From assembly GCA_954871525.1 (NCBI GenBank), contig OX940864.1, forward strand, positions 20,950,001 through 21,014,000: a DNA stretch of 64,000 nucleotides, in the 5' to 3' direction. Numbering within the stretch: position 1 is the stretch's first letter; each line of letters begins with the position of its first letter. Shown piece after piece: positions 37,614-48,729 of this stretch. The position numbers and the translations under genes were made by a program. Below the pieces are notes generated by a model. It made no database searches. It saw only the letters and a program-made list of their open reading frames with translations, and was not told the origin of the DNA. The DNA is from Parietaria judaica (Eukaryota > Streptophyta > Magnoliopsida > Rosales > Urticaceae).

Positions 37614-38182
37614 GATATCAATTTCTGTAGCCAAATTTGGATAGAGCAAAATGTCGTACAATTCTATTAGGAAAGTAATTTTAAAGTAAAAAAAATATGA
37701 ACATAGAACACGTCCATCATTGGATATGACGTATTAGATGCTAAATGCAACTTTAACTTTAAGTATTAATATATTATTATTATTTAAGGCTAAAAATACG
37801 TTTTCTTTCTCATCCACGTATGACAAAAATTAAAAGAAGGAAAAGAAAAGAAAAGTTAAATCATGAATACGATGCCGACGGCTAATTATAACATATATGT
37901 AATGATAAGATATAAATAGACATAAACAATACTAGTAAATCTATATCTTATTAAAAATTGAGTACATATATAACGACGCTTCACTTAAATTATATAGGTT
38001 ATTAAAAGAAACTGAAATTTAATAGGATATTCATTATGTCTTGATTTATAACTAAAATGATTAATTTTAGCTATTATTGGAGACAGTGACCCACCAATAA
38101 ATTATAAAGATTCGCAAATAAAAAGAAAAATGTCTGTTTTAAATTATTAATTCTTATGTATAGTCCGATCCATTTGAATAAA
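37614..38182. other. Intergenic, AT-rich
   Basis: No gene or repeat end recognised. Confidence 0.5.
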
Positions 38183-39460
38183 GGATAAATGAGGCAAATG
38201 CCCATTTGTGACTCAAGGTTTAAAAAAAATGCTCATTTTAATTATGGTAATCATAATCACCAACAATTAAAATATGGACTAATATGCCCTTGTAATTTTT
38301 AATCACGTTTAACTTAAAACCACATTTAATTATACTTCATTTTTTTTAATTAAAATAAAAAATTTCCTTAAATTTAGCAAACTAAGTAAATTAAAAACAA
38401 ATCTGTATTTTAGAATTAATATTTTCCCTATTTATAAGGATTATAACGTTTTTTATATGTTAATAAAATTTTCAAAAATCAATTAAAAATAAATCCTATT
38501 ATTTCAGCCTATTTTTTTGTAGGTAATTATATTTACGAATTTGTAATTATATTTACGTAACTATATTTACGATTCTGTATTTTATGTAATTATATTTACG
38601 ATTTTGTATTTTTAGGTAACTATATTTACTATTTTTATATAACTATATTTATTAAAAAACTGTAATTATATTTACAGAAATTCAACCACAATATTACATG
38701 CATTAAACTATAGAAATATTTACGGAATTAAATCGTAAAAATAGTTACGAAATTATAAGAAAGATGTAGTTATAAGACTATAAATATATATATTTAACTT
38801 TGAAAATTGTATATATATTTACGAAAGTATAAGAAAGTTGTAGTTATAAAACTGTAAATATATGAACAATTTTGGAATATAAGACTGTAAATAAAGAAGA
38901 ACTCCGGCGACCGGCGGTGGTGGTTGACGGCGGCGACGGCGAGAAACACCTCCAACAAGCACTAGCAAGCCTCCCGAACACGAACCCGGTGTTAGTTTTT
39001 CCAAAATCAATCTCTTTCTAAACAAATATACAATCTTGTAACCAAAGTTTACCGCAATTATTCCGACTAAAATCTGAAATTTCCGGTCATCTTCCACCTA
39101 TCAATAGCTTCGTCTTCTCGAGAGCTTTCCAACGGTAGCAACTACGCGTTAATCGGATTTGCAGAGAGGAAGATATGAGGGTTTGAGTGTTCAGAAGAGG
39201 AGAGAGAGATAGATATTTAATTTTTGGGTCAAAGTAACAAAATTAAATGATAACCTAATTAATAGGGGAAGTTTTCAACCAAAATTTTAGGATAATTAAT
39301 TTAATTTCGAAAATAAAATATATAATAAATAATTAAATACGAAAATAAATAAATATAATTAAAATCAGGGCTAATATGGTCCAAAATATTTTTAAAATGG
39401 ATATAAATGAATTGTTTGAAACTATGGGCAAATGGTTTTTGGGCATTTCATGGGTTTTTC
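38183..39460. mobile_element. Non-autonomous Mutator-like element with 10-bp TSD
   Basis: 1278 bp, flanked by TTTGAATAAA at 38173-38182 and 39461-39470. Left end GGATAAATGAGGCAAATGCC; inverted right end GAAAAACCCATGAAATGCCC. The 9-10 bp TSD and long weakly matching ends fit MULEs. A GC-richer stretch at 38895-39180 with a minus open frame of 92 codons could be captured sequence, but no protein was recognised. A similar end without a partner lies near 54100. Confidence 0.7.
38520..38880. repeat. Degenerate short repeats TAATTATATTTACG
   Basis: About a dozen imperfect copies of TAATTATATTTACG or TAACTATATTTACG, irregularly spaced, then inverted forms towards 38880. Lies inside the MULE. Confidence 0.8.
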
Positions 39461-39470
39461 TTTGAATAAA

Positions 39471-39982
39471 TGGTCATCGCAAGTTGGAAGGTATCCACAC
39501 CCACGTGTCAAAATAGCATTGGCTTTGACTATTTTCCTTGAAACATAACCATCTTACTGTATATGATTTATGTTGTGGACATATTAAATCTGGTTTTTTA
39601 AGTGTATTATGATTTTTTAAAGTAATTCAGAAAATTAAAATTTATCGATTTTACATATTTTATTTCCTGTAGATCACCCGTTTTAAGGGGCATACAGTAC
39701 AAATAAAGTTATGATTAATTAGAGAATGTAAGAGATGGAATACATATTAAGTTAGATACACACATACGTAGGTTCTCGAAAACAATCGTTGCCGAAACGT
39801 ACGTGGACAAAAACCACTCCACCGAAGGCAAGCGATAGTAACAAACCACAATAATTTTCCACTAAACACTCTCACTCTATTTATATATATATATATATGA
39901 TGAGTGGCAACCGGGAAGACTAAAGAAAGAAGGCTTTTCTTTTAGATGTTGGAGAAATGATTTTATGTTGGAGAGAGTACAT
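39471..39982. other. Intergenic, AT-rich
   Basis: TA repeat at 39881-39899; nothing else recognised. Confidence 0.5.
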
Positions 39983-40170
39983 TGTTACAAGCAACAAAGC
40001 ATTTATTTACAGTCTAATAAAGACTTGGGCTTCAAGTAGAAAATTAACTCAAAAATAATAAATTAAGTGCAACTTGCATAGCAAGCATATGATAAGATAG
40101 CAAGTTGCTTGAAGATAAAACTTGCCAAGCAAGTATCGGTGTAGCCAACCAATCAAGGCTTAGAGTAATA
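39983..40170 (-). repeat. Probable 3' LTR of a Ty1/copia remnant
   Basis: On minus it follows a purine-rich GGGGGAGAA and starts TATTAC (TG mutated to TA), ending GTAACA. 188 bp. The 5' half of the element is missing, so no TSD test is possible. Confidence 0.45.
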
Positions 40171-40740
40171 TTCTCCCCCGTAAGTTTGATTTGGTTCGAG
40201 GTTCTTCACGCCGAGCAGTTCTCGCATCTGCGCAAATTTCACTCTCGCTAGAGTCTTAGTGAGAATGGCCGCAGGTTGATCCTTGGTGGTGATAAATTTC
40301 ACGGTGATCTCTCGCTTCTCCAAACACTCGCGAATAAAGTGAAAGTGAGTGTCGATTTGCTTGCTGCGTCCATGAAACACCGGGTTTTTCATTAGTGCGA
40401 TCGCGGACTTGTTGTCGACGTAGAGAGTCACCGGCTTCTGCTCGCTTCCGGTGACCTCGCTCAACAAATTTTTAAGCCATAACGCTTGACACGCCGCTGC
40501 GGTAGCTGCCATGAACTCGGCTTCACAAGAGGATAGGGCCACAGTTCTTTGCTTCTGGGACTGCCAGGTGATCAGATTCCCGTTGAGATAAAACGTCATC
40601 CCTCCGGTACTCTTTCTATCATCGATATCACCGGCTAGGTCACTGTTGGTAAAACCGACCAGTTCTTTAGCTCTACTTCCTCTTCCGTACTGGATCCCGT
40701 AGCTCGTCGTTCCCTTTACGTAACGAAGGATGTGCTTCAC
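40153..40740 (-). pseudogene. Ty1/copia RNase H fragment
   Basis: 195 residues with the copia RNase H layout: YVKGTTSYGIQY, the ADLAGD-like segment degraded to TNSDLAGD, SSCEAEFMA, LYVDNKSAIAL and HFHFIRECLE. The usual acid-bearing motifs are largely present, though HTRSKHID reads HGRSKQID. The frame starts inside the domain at an abrupt junction at 40740, so all upstream pol and gag sequence is gone. Confidence 0.9.
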
Positions 40741-41413
40741 AGCCTGATGGTGTAATAATTATATATCCGCTGCTACATTAAATAAACAATAAGATGTTCG
40801 GTGTGTCCTAAAATTTTCTGATCAATAGTTCAAACTCAAAACTTTGGAAGGGACGTATCAAGAATTTTGTTATAATTGCGTCAAAAGTACATAAAAATAT
40901 TCAAAATAGTGTGGCATGTTTGCAAGCTTTTCAATTGCGATGATTCTAATAAACCCTAAGTCTTGAAATTTGCGTTTTAAGTTGATTTATCTCATATGTC
41001 TCTATTAATATGTTTAGTTTTTTCTTTCTTTCACATGTGTAGAAAGGCATTTTTCACGTTTTGAGATTCTTATGTTATGTATTATAATATAATTGGAGGC
41101 AGACACGCGAGGTGTAAAAGACTTAACATTAGCCTAAATTCTAAACATAGATTTTAAGACTTTGAGTATTGAATCAGCGTAAATGAATGTTTTTTGAATA
41201 TGCAGCACTATCCTTTTGTTTTTAAATTAGGAACTAATGGAGGATGATGCTACTAAAAACGACGGGTTTTATTTCAACAGCTTCTCGTATTTACGCCTTA
41301 AACATAAAATCAAAGGCTATGAGACAAGATCTCGTCAGTTGCATCAAACGGCACGAGATCGCCGTCTCAGTCGTTGACCGCCCAATGTTTGCCACTAAAC
41401 GGTGTCGGTGAAT
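40741..41413. other. Intergenic
   Basis: AT-rich, no gene recognised. Confidence 0.5.
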
Positions 41414-41806
41414 TCACCGCAAACCCGGGATCAGCCTGACCAAAGTTGATTTGCCGCTACCAGCAGAGCTCCGAGACTCACTCGTCAGCAGAGCCGGGCG
41501 GCGCTTGGGAAGCACCCTAACAGGCTCTGGTGCGCCCATCCCGATGAGGTGTGGGAAGTTGAGCTTGGCCTTGGCTCCTCGCATCTTGAATGCGGCTCGG
41601 TCGTAAGCCCGAGCCGCGTCATCAGGTGCCTCATAAGTGCCGAGCCAAACCCTAGAGCCGTTTTTCTTCGGGTCCCGAATCTCGGCAGCGTACTTCCCCC
41701 ATGGCCGCCGCCTGACTCCTCGGAAATGCAACCCTCTCGCTCGAGTGTGGCCCTCGCCCGCTTCCACTTCGGAGCCCGTTTTGGTGGCCGTAGGAGAAGT
41801 GCTTAG
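41414..41806 (-). pseudogene. AP2/ERF fragment, N-terminus missing
   Basis: Open from 41806, just after an in-frame TAG, to the stop at 41414. It has no ATG; GTG at 41767 is not a plausible start. A complete AP2 domain ([20 protein letters not shown] to LNFPHLIG) would bind GCC-box DNA. The stretch after it ([12 protein letters not shown]) resembles the intact ERF at 58724 ([12 protein letters not shown]), so it is probably a truncated relative of group IX. The C-terminus is replaced by unrelated sequence. It has lost the N-terminal region, so a pseudogene is likely. Confidence 0.8.
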
Positions 41807-42495
41807 CTACGGTTTAGGGTTTAGAGAGAGAGAATGCGGTCGAAATTCAACAAATTATAGAATTAATTAATAAAAAAATCCCAAACAACACATTTGTATA
41901 ACGTGTTATTCGTTAATATTGATTATTGGGGTCGACATTTTTGAACCAGTTCAAATATATAATATATACATATATAAATAATATACATGAGAGACCTCAT
42001 AACAATCAGATTTACAAATTATAATTCTCACGTTAAAATTTGCAACATCCTATGTCCCAAAATCACTTAGCATTGATATGATAATTCTCCTGAAAGTACA
42101 GAAATAGAATGTCACGGAAAAGGTATAAAATGTCACAAATTGCTAACGACATGTTGACCGAAATTCTTTTTTCAAAGAAATGCGAAATGAAAGCCTGCAG
42201 TTATCTCTGTCATTTTTCTTTAAAAGTTAAAATTTCGTGGCAAAAATGTTAATTAAATTTTCGGCAAGAATAATTATGTTTGCACAAGAGACCCCACCCC
42301 ACCTCGCCACGGCTAGTCGATCGGACGGACAGCGGCGGCTCGCGCGTGGTAGTGGTGGTGCATTTGTGTGAGTCATCTCCCTTCCATGAAAGTGGGTGAC
42401 CCCAAAGGTACCAAAATTTTGGTATTTAAACCATTCCAAACTCTTTTAATCTAGCAATGTGTGACTCTTTTGTAATCAACTAATATTATACACTT

Positions 42496-43266
42496 TGTTA
42501 AGGTCGGATTTGGTCAAATGCATCCTCAACACAACTCGTGTCGTTTTGTCCCAAAAACGACATAAGAGAGGGTGAGGAAGTTCATTGCCCGAGGGTCAAA
42601 CGAGGTACATCCTCGAGGAGGATTATCTCCGAGGAGGTTTAACCGCGAGGAGGTCTGACTAGCGTGAAGGCAAACTGCGATGAAATGTCCCATCACGCTC
42701 GACGAAGAATTTCGTCATGATGAATTGTGCAGAGCCGAATGACCATTGACGGGATGCGCATTTAATGAAGCCCACCTACCCACTCGATGAGAGGCATCAA
42801 CGACGAAGCTTACAGAGCCGAATGACCATTGACGGGATGCGCATTTAATGAAGCTCGTCACGTACCCATAATGACAGTCTGCTCGGAAGTGACGTAAAGC
42901 ACGGATTAACCATGCTTCTCTCAAATCACTATGGGGGCGAATGATTAAAAAGGGAAAAGGGCGGGAAAGATACTAGAAGGTATAATGTAAACTCTATAAA
43001 AGGCAAGTGAAGCCTCGTTTCTAGGGGTTCGGAAGAAAGAGGGAAGAAGACCAGGGAAAAAGAGAGAATATCCTGTAAGAGAAAGGCTTAAGAAATAGAG
43101 AAAGTCATTGTTCTTGATCCTTCAACTGTCTAGCTATTCAACGAAAGGAAACCGAGCTCATATCGGAAATATAATAAAACAAAGATATTCACAGATCATT
43201 ATTGTTAACTTGTTATTTGTGATTATTTTTGTGACTGGAAAAGGGTGGTGAAAATCGCCCTCTACA
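42496..43266 (+). repeat. 5' LTR (non-autonomous element)
   Basis: 771 bp, TG...CA. TATA-like CTATAAAAGG at about 42994. A 40-bp segment starting AGAGCCGAATGACCATTGAC is repeated inside at about 42731 and 42810. Confidence 0.95.
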
Positions 43267-43269
43267 GTT

Positions 43270-43286
43270 TGGCGCCCACCGAGGGG
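43270..43286 (+). other. Primer-binding site
   Basis: TGGCGCCCACCGAGGGG, three bases after the 5' LTR; same as the Tat element at 5250. Confidence 0.8.
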
Positions 43287-43613
43287 CTTTGTTTTCTTTC
43301 TAACTCACAGCCAGGAATTCGAAGGAGATGATAGTTTGCCGAGCAACACCACCACCAACAACGGGACCCCAATCTCGAAGAAACTAGCGGTAGCTGCTCT
43401 AGTCAGCAGTTGCGCGCGCAAAGGAGAAGACGTATAGACTCCTTGCATCAAAAAGAGGCAGACGTATGGTCAGCCGATTGGAAAGGGGCACGCACGCGCA
43501 TTAATAAGCCAAAGGGATTCCCAAAGCGTTGTGAAGTGACAGCGGTGTCAGAGAATACGAAGAGTCTTACGCGCGGAGCAATCGACGGTTATAAATAAGA
43601 GGTTTGGAAAGAC

Positions 43614-44354
43614 ATGAAGAAGAAGTTTGCGGAAGTGATAACCAACTTGGTTAACTCTCAGATAGATCCTGATCACTCTACCCAGAAAATCCCAAATTTC
43701 TTTCTTACTTTAAAACCAGTGTCTGTTAGTGTGATCTCAATACAGGGGGAAAAAGCGTACGAAGAAAAGATGACGTTCGAGAAAGGAATTGTCGGCTTAA
43801 GCTATACAGACGAGCCCAGGATGGTCATCGAAGGAGGTTGGGAATGGACCGAGGAAGACATAGAGGAAGCGCGAGGAGGAGATGATCACGCGATGACGGA
43901 CAGCTGGGAGAATGAACAGGGCCAGGAGCAGCAAGGGGTCTCAGGCGAACACTCCCAACGCTTTCCCTCGATGAAAATCAGAGAGGCGGGAAAACCACAT
44001 CCCGCGTTGGAACTCGTCCTGCTGTACCTAAGCCTCGAGGAGCTCCTCGCGGTGGAGATGGTGTGCACGTCGCTGCGCGACGAGGTTCGGGGGAACTGCC
44101 TTTTGTGGCACAACCTCAATGTAAACGACCCGATGAGCGAACGGATCGAAGATGAGAATCTTCTGAGTCTGGCGAGGAGGTCTCAAGGGAGAATGGAGAC
44201 TCTGACGCTGAATAGATGCTTCGAGATCACCAACGCCGCTTTGAGGATAGTTTTGCAGGATAACCCGACGATCATAAAATTATGCCTGCCGAGCTGCCAC
44301 CAAATCACCGTTAGTTTCTTCAATCAAGAAATAGATCGTTCCATTCTCAGTTAG
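43614..44354 (+). pseudogene. Captured F-box/LRR gene fragment (SKIP14-like)
   Basis: Open frame of 246 codons from ATG 43614, probably exon 1 only. Residues about 129-168 form an F-box (HPALELVLLYLSLEELLAVE, CTSLRDEV, LLWHNL), which in a complete protein binds Skp1 of an SCF ubiquitin ligase. Residues 193-232 look like leucine-rich repeats (METLTLNRCFEITNAALR, CLPSCHQIT). The resemblance is to SKIP14-type F-box proteins. After ACC at 44309 a donor-like GTTAGT follows and the remaining 14 codons are probably intron. It runs in the element's sense direction. The rest of the host gene is missing. Transcription from the 5' LTR is possible; a working protein is doubtful. Confidence 0.7.
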
Positions 44355-44369
44355 TTTCTTTTCCTCTTT

Positions 44370-46875
44370 TGTTGATTTTTCATGGGGATTTATTTAATGA
44401 ATATAGTGGTGGACATATGTGTCCTTAAACAAGATATTTTATCCATTTGTAAAAGATTATGACAAGTCGTTGAATAAAGATGATACTTATTATGATAATC
44501 TTATTATAGTTTCTGGTAGAGTAAAATAGAATGTTTGATCCTTAGTTCATAAAGGATGCAATTATGAACTATTATCACAACAGAGTCAATGTGAAGAAGA
44601 ATTAATAATCATAATGAATGAACTTAAAATGTCCGTGACCTGATTAACTGGGTGGGAGCCCATTAATCGTATAAGGTCATTAATGTGACTAAGTGACAAT
44701 CCTATTCTGGATTTTGTGTGTGTCACACTCACTAGAAGTGCATTAAGTATGAAGTGTCTTCATACTGGACTGGACCTGACTTAAACTCCGGAAGTTATCA
44801 TATGAGACCGTCACTGATAACTTGGAGTTGAGTCACTAGTAGATGATCAAATGGATATTCGATCTAAGTCCTGAGTGATCTTGAGTCAAAGCTGCTGGCT
44901 TGATTGTTCTTTGATTTAACCGTTAAAGAACACGAAATATTACCGCTGTTCCCAACACTATTATTTTGGGAACATGATAGTCAGCAGTAAGGGTAGCTTG
45001 GTCATAGACATGGGCATCACACAACTTTCTTCAGAGTGATGATGATTCCCTTGATTGTCGGTGGTGAGAAGTGAGAGGTACCCGTGCGCAACTTATGAAT
45101 CGAAACCATAAGTGAGTTACTCATAATATTACTGACTGAGTCAATGATGAAAATGCAATGAGGGGCATAACGGTAGAAACCGCATGCTCGTGTGTGGATC
45201 ATCAAGTGAAAGATCAATAACCCGAATTTGATTGTATCAATGGACACCCTGTTGTTATAAAGGGAATAATATATACCGTATCACTAAAGAGTGCAGCCTC
45301 GGGTCTATAGTGGAATCACTTTGAGGTTTGACGAACAACTAGCAGTTCGTTGGAGCTTAAGTGATACGGGTCCATGGTCCCCAGGATAGCTCCGTAACGG
45401 ATGATACGTACGTGATTAAAATACATTCTGGATAATGTTTAATCATTTGGCTTGACTTATAAAACTGAAAGGTCTGTGGCAGACGTCAGGTAGTTTTATC
45501 GTTAGCGTGGCAAAAGTACCATATTTTGGTACACGAAATTAACTGATAAAAGAAAGTTAGAATTTATATTTTCTATCAGCACCATGTTGTTGGAAATTAA
45601 ATTCTAAGCAACTTTTCTTTTTGAACCAAGTCATTTCGACTTACGGTTTGTGATTTATGGATTTTCTAAGTTTGTGATCGGCTCGATGAACTTTGAAATT
45701 AAATCACATGTCACGAATTTAAATAATGGTGTGGCACCATGACATTTTAATATGTGATATTGAGATCACGAAATATTAATATAATTTAATTATTAATATC
45801 TTATTAATAATTATATAATAATTAATAGATTTATATTAATAAATAAAAATATATATTTATATGTGTAAATTCGAATTAGGGTTTCATAATATGAAACCCT
45901 AGCTAAATTCGAATGGTATGATTTGGTCTTTCCAAATTTGCGGCATAAGTACTAAATTCGAATTGTTTTTAATAAATTTTTTTATATTTGATTTTATCCT
46001 AAACTAATTTGATCCATTAGATCGGTTTAAAGATTTATCTCAACCGTTGGATCTAGATAATGATAATTCGAATTTTAATATATATATATATATAATTCAA
46101 ATTTTATAAAGATAAGAAGATAAGATTGAATTTTGATTTTATCCTAATCTTTCTTATTTAATTAAATCCCTAATTAATTATATCCATTGGATTTAGATGA
46201 GATTAAATTTGGACCATTGGATTAAGATAATTAATTATATTTAAATATATGAAATTCGAAACTAGGGAGGGAATTTCTCCAATTCGGTTACGGTTTGAGC
46301 CTATAAATAGGAGGCTCATTCTACACATTTTTCACACCTTTCCCCAGAGAAAAATTCGAACTTTCCCTCTCCCTCAGGGTCTGCGAATTTTCTCTCTGAT
46401 CTCTCTTTTCTGGTTCGGCTTAGGAGACTATTTCTCCGGAAGCTTAAAAAGAACCATCAGTTAAAATTTTGCGACGGACTCCTGCCGGCGAAGCCCACGC
46501 CTCGGTACGAGGATTCCAGGAGAATATCCCGGAAGATCACGGGAGTTTCCCTCAGCACCGGCGGAGCCCTGCCCGATTTAGAACGCGCAGCCGGAAGTCG
46601 TCAATAGAGGTACGGCCTTATGCATTGGGTTAATAAATGCAACCATTTACTGCTTTCTATTTATTTCCTATTATGACTAGATTATTAATGATGATATATG
46701 AATATTAAATTACATAATATTTATCAGATATTGGAAATGGTTATTATCCGATATCCGGACCGTTGTACGGATAACAAGTTATTCCTCTTTAAAATTAATT
46801 TTTAAATGTTACCCGGATGGTTCGGAGGTACAATTCGTGATAATTTTCAAGGAACCCGAGACGTGATTCCCAACA
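44370..46875 (+). repeat. Long LTR embedded inside the element
   Basis: About 2.5 kb, TGTTG...CAACA, with TATA-like CTATAAATAGG near 46300 and a U5-like GC-rich region near 46460-46620. Resembles a copia-type LTR. The flanks (CTCTT and GGAGG) do not form a TSD and the left end is not certain. It interrupts the antisense gene frame on one side and abuts the F-box fragment on the other. Confidence 0.5.
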
Positions 46876-48209
46876 GGAGGAGCATTCGGCGCTATGACCA
46901 AATGTTCGAGATCCTCAAACTCTAGCCTCTCCCGTAGACCCACGACGGGATGCGCGTGTCTGCCCATCACCTTTTCTATCCTCTCAGCCTCGCCCGACGG
47001 CGAGATACCCGGAGCCTCCTTCACGGTTCCCCGAGACAAAGCAGCAGCCTTGGGCTCGGAGGCCGGGGCTGGAGCCTTAGCCTTCTTCGCAAGAGAAGCT
47101 TCACATACCTCCCGGGCGGCCCGCTTGCCCGAAGAACTTTCTTCTCAAGGAGATCTCCTCGAGGAGCGAGGAACCTCTGTCAAAGAGCGGGCGACGGAAT
47201 CCGTCCCAGATCTCGCCCGCCGCTCGTCGCAAGCATCCTCGACCGAGCGTTTGCCTGGGGGGCCACCCTCTCGAAGGGTGAGCCCCATATAGCGAGGAGC
47301 GTCGGATCCTGCCTGGGACCTCGACGACCTCTGCACCTCCCGCTCCCGATCGACGGGAGTGTCGTCCCTAACAACGACGGATTTCACCTTGGATTTCTTC
47401 TTCGGCCTTGGAACGGTTTTCTTCCGCTCTACGGGAGATCCCTCCGAGGCAGGTTCGCGGGAAAAACCCACCGGGAGGAGAGTATTTGGAGGCGCCCCGT
47501 GAATTCGGGCCAGCTGGTAGACCCCAGACTTCTCGATCCGCTGGCCCCCGAAGTCCTTGTTCCAGTCTCGACTAGGATTAGCAAGGAGAGTAGTATGGAT
47601 TTCCTTGAAACGCGTTTCGGCCCCTTCATTCTCCTCGGGCTTAAATCGAGGGAGATCCACTCCCTTGAGGACCAACTCCCTCGGAAGGAAGGAGTGATGG
47701 GGACCAAAGTTGGAGTTGTCCACCCTGATGAAGAAATATTTATTCTCCCAGTCGGACTCGTTCGACGGCGTATTCAAGAGGATGTGCGGCCGAACGCGAT
47801 GAGAGATGGCAAAGCGGCCCAAGTTCTTCGGATTCCGGGAGAACTTGAAGAGGCGCATCAAATCCTCAAGTGTAAGCTCCACTTTCTGCTCGCATGCAAT
47901 GACGAGTGTGCAAATGAGAAGACGGAGGGTGTTGGGACTTACCTGGGTGATCGGGACCCCAAAGGCGTAGAGGAACGCCACGATCAGGTGCGGTACTGGG
48001 AAGCGAAGACCGACGATTCGGAAGAACGACTCGTAGACGCAGGCAAAGTCGCTCTGAGGCTCGTCGGCGAATTCACCCTCGAGAGGAAGACGTGCAAAGA
48101 AAGACTCTGAGTCTGAAAAGTTGCTGGTGATAAACTGCAAACTCTCCGTTGTCATGATGGAGGAAGGGCTTCGGGTCTTGAAGATCGGCCCAGAGCAGGG
48201 AGGAGCCAT
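46876..48209 (-). pseudogene. Antisense gene: putative gypsy-type transposon protein (PF04195-like)
   Basis: Opposite to the element. Reads from ATG 48207-48209 for 354 codons to TGA at 47145-47147, then stays open in the same frame to about 46876, where the embedded LTR begins. The N-terminal domain (VYESFFRIVGLRFPVPHLIV, SPNTLRLLICTLVIACEQ, LGRFAISHRVRPHILL) matches my memory of the plant 'putative gypsy type transposon' family. Such antisense genes are known from Tat-lineage elements (Grande, Retand). The middle is rich in K, R and E, and the C-terminus beyond the TGA reads EESSSGKRAAREVCEA. Its function is unknown. The 354-residue product could still be made. Confidence 0.7.
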
Positions 48210-48346
48210 CGGAGCGTCTAGAAGAGAAGAAGGAAGAAATTTGAAAACAAGGGAATAATAGTAAGAGCGAAGAATGAGGATCTCAAAGGCGGTTTAGAGG
48301 GAGTTTTTGAAAATATAGAAAATGTCGGGAGGGAGCATAAACTCCG

Positions 48347-48356
48347 AATTTATAGA
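48347..48356 (-). promoter_or_regulatory. TATA box of the antisense gene
   Basis: CTATAAATTC on minus, about 140 bp upstream of the ATG at 48209, so the antisense gene has a plausible promoter of its own inside the element. Confidence 0.5.
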
Positions 48357-48714
48357 GGAGGAGAAAGAATGAATAGGCGCGTTTTTATCCAACGACCCAA
48401 ATTCAAAGCTCGCGAACTCATCAACGGCTCAGATCAAGTACCCGTTATAAATCCCCACAAGTACTCGAGTGCGAAAGGGAGGCATTTAATGCTGAAGGGA
48501 CGTGCGAAGGATTCGAGGCTGACGAATTTTGGAAAGCAAACCAGGGTGAGGGCCAGAACCAGACGCTGTCGGAGAAGCGAGAGGACCGGGCTTTCCCAGT
48601 TATTCACGAGAATCTTAGCGAAAGCCCCTCGTTTGTCGTTGTTGAGGAGTCCTCGTAACTAAGGGTCCGTCGAGAAGAATACATTTTTATTTTACCAAGT
48701 GTACACACTTGATA

Positions 48715-48729
48715 AAATGGGGGACTAAC
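48715..48729 (+). other. Polypurine tract
   Basis: AAATGGGGGACTAAC just before the 3' LTR, the usual primer site for plus-strand DNA. Confidence 0.65.

Noticed and set aside
44370..46875. Complete nested copia element in the F-box carrier
   Set aside because: No PBS, gag, pol or second LTR was found and no TSD; only a single LTR-like segment is supported.
46950..48110. Plus open frame of 386 codons
   Set aside because: Shadow of the antisense transposon protein gene, whose minus frame has the recognisable domain.
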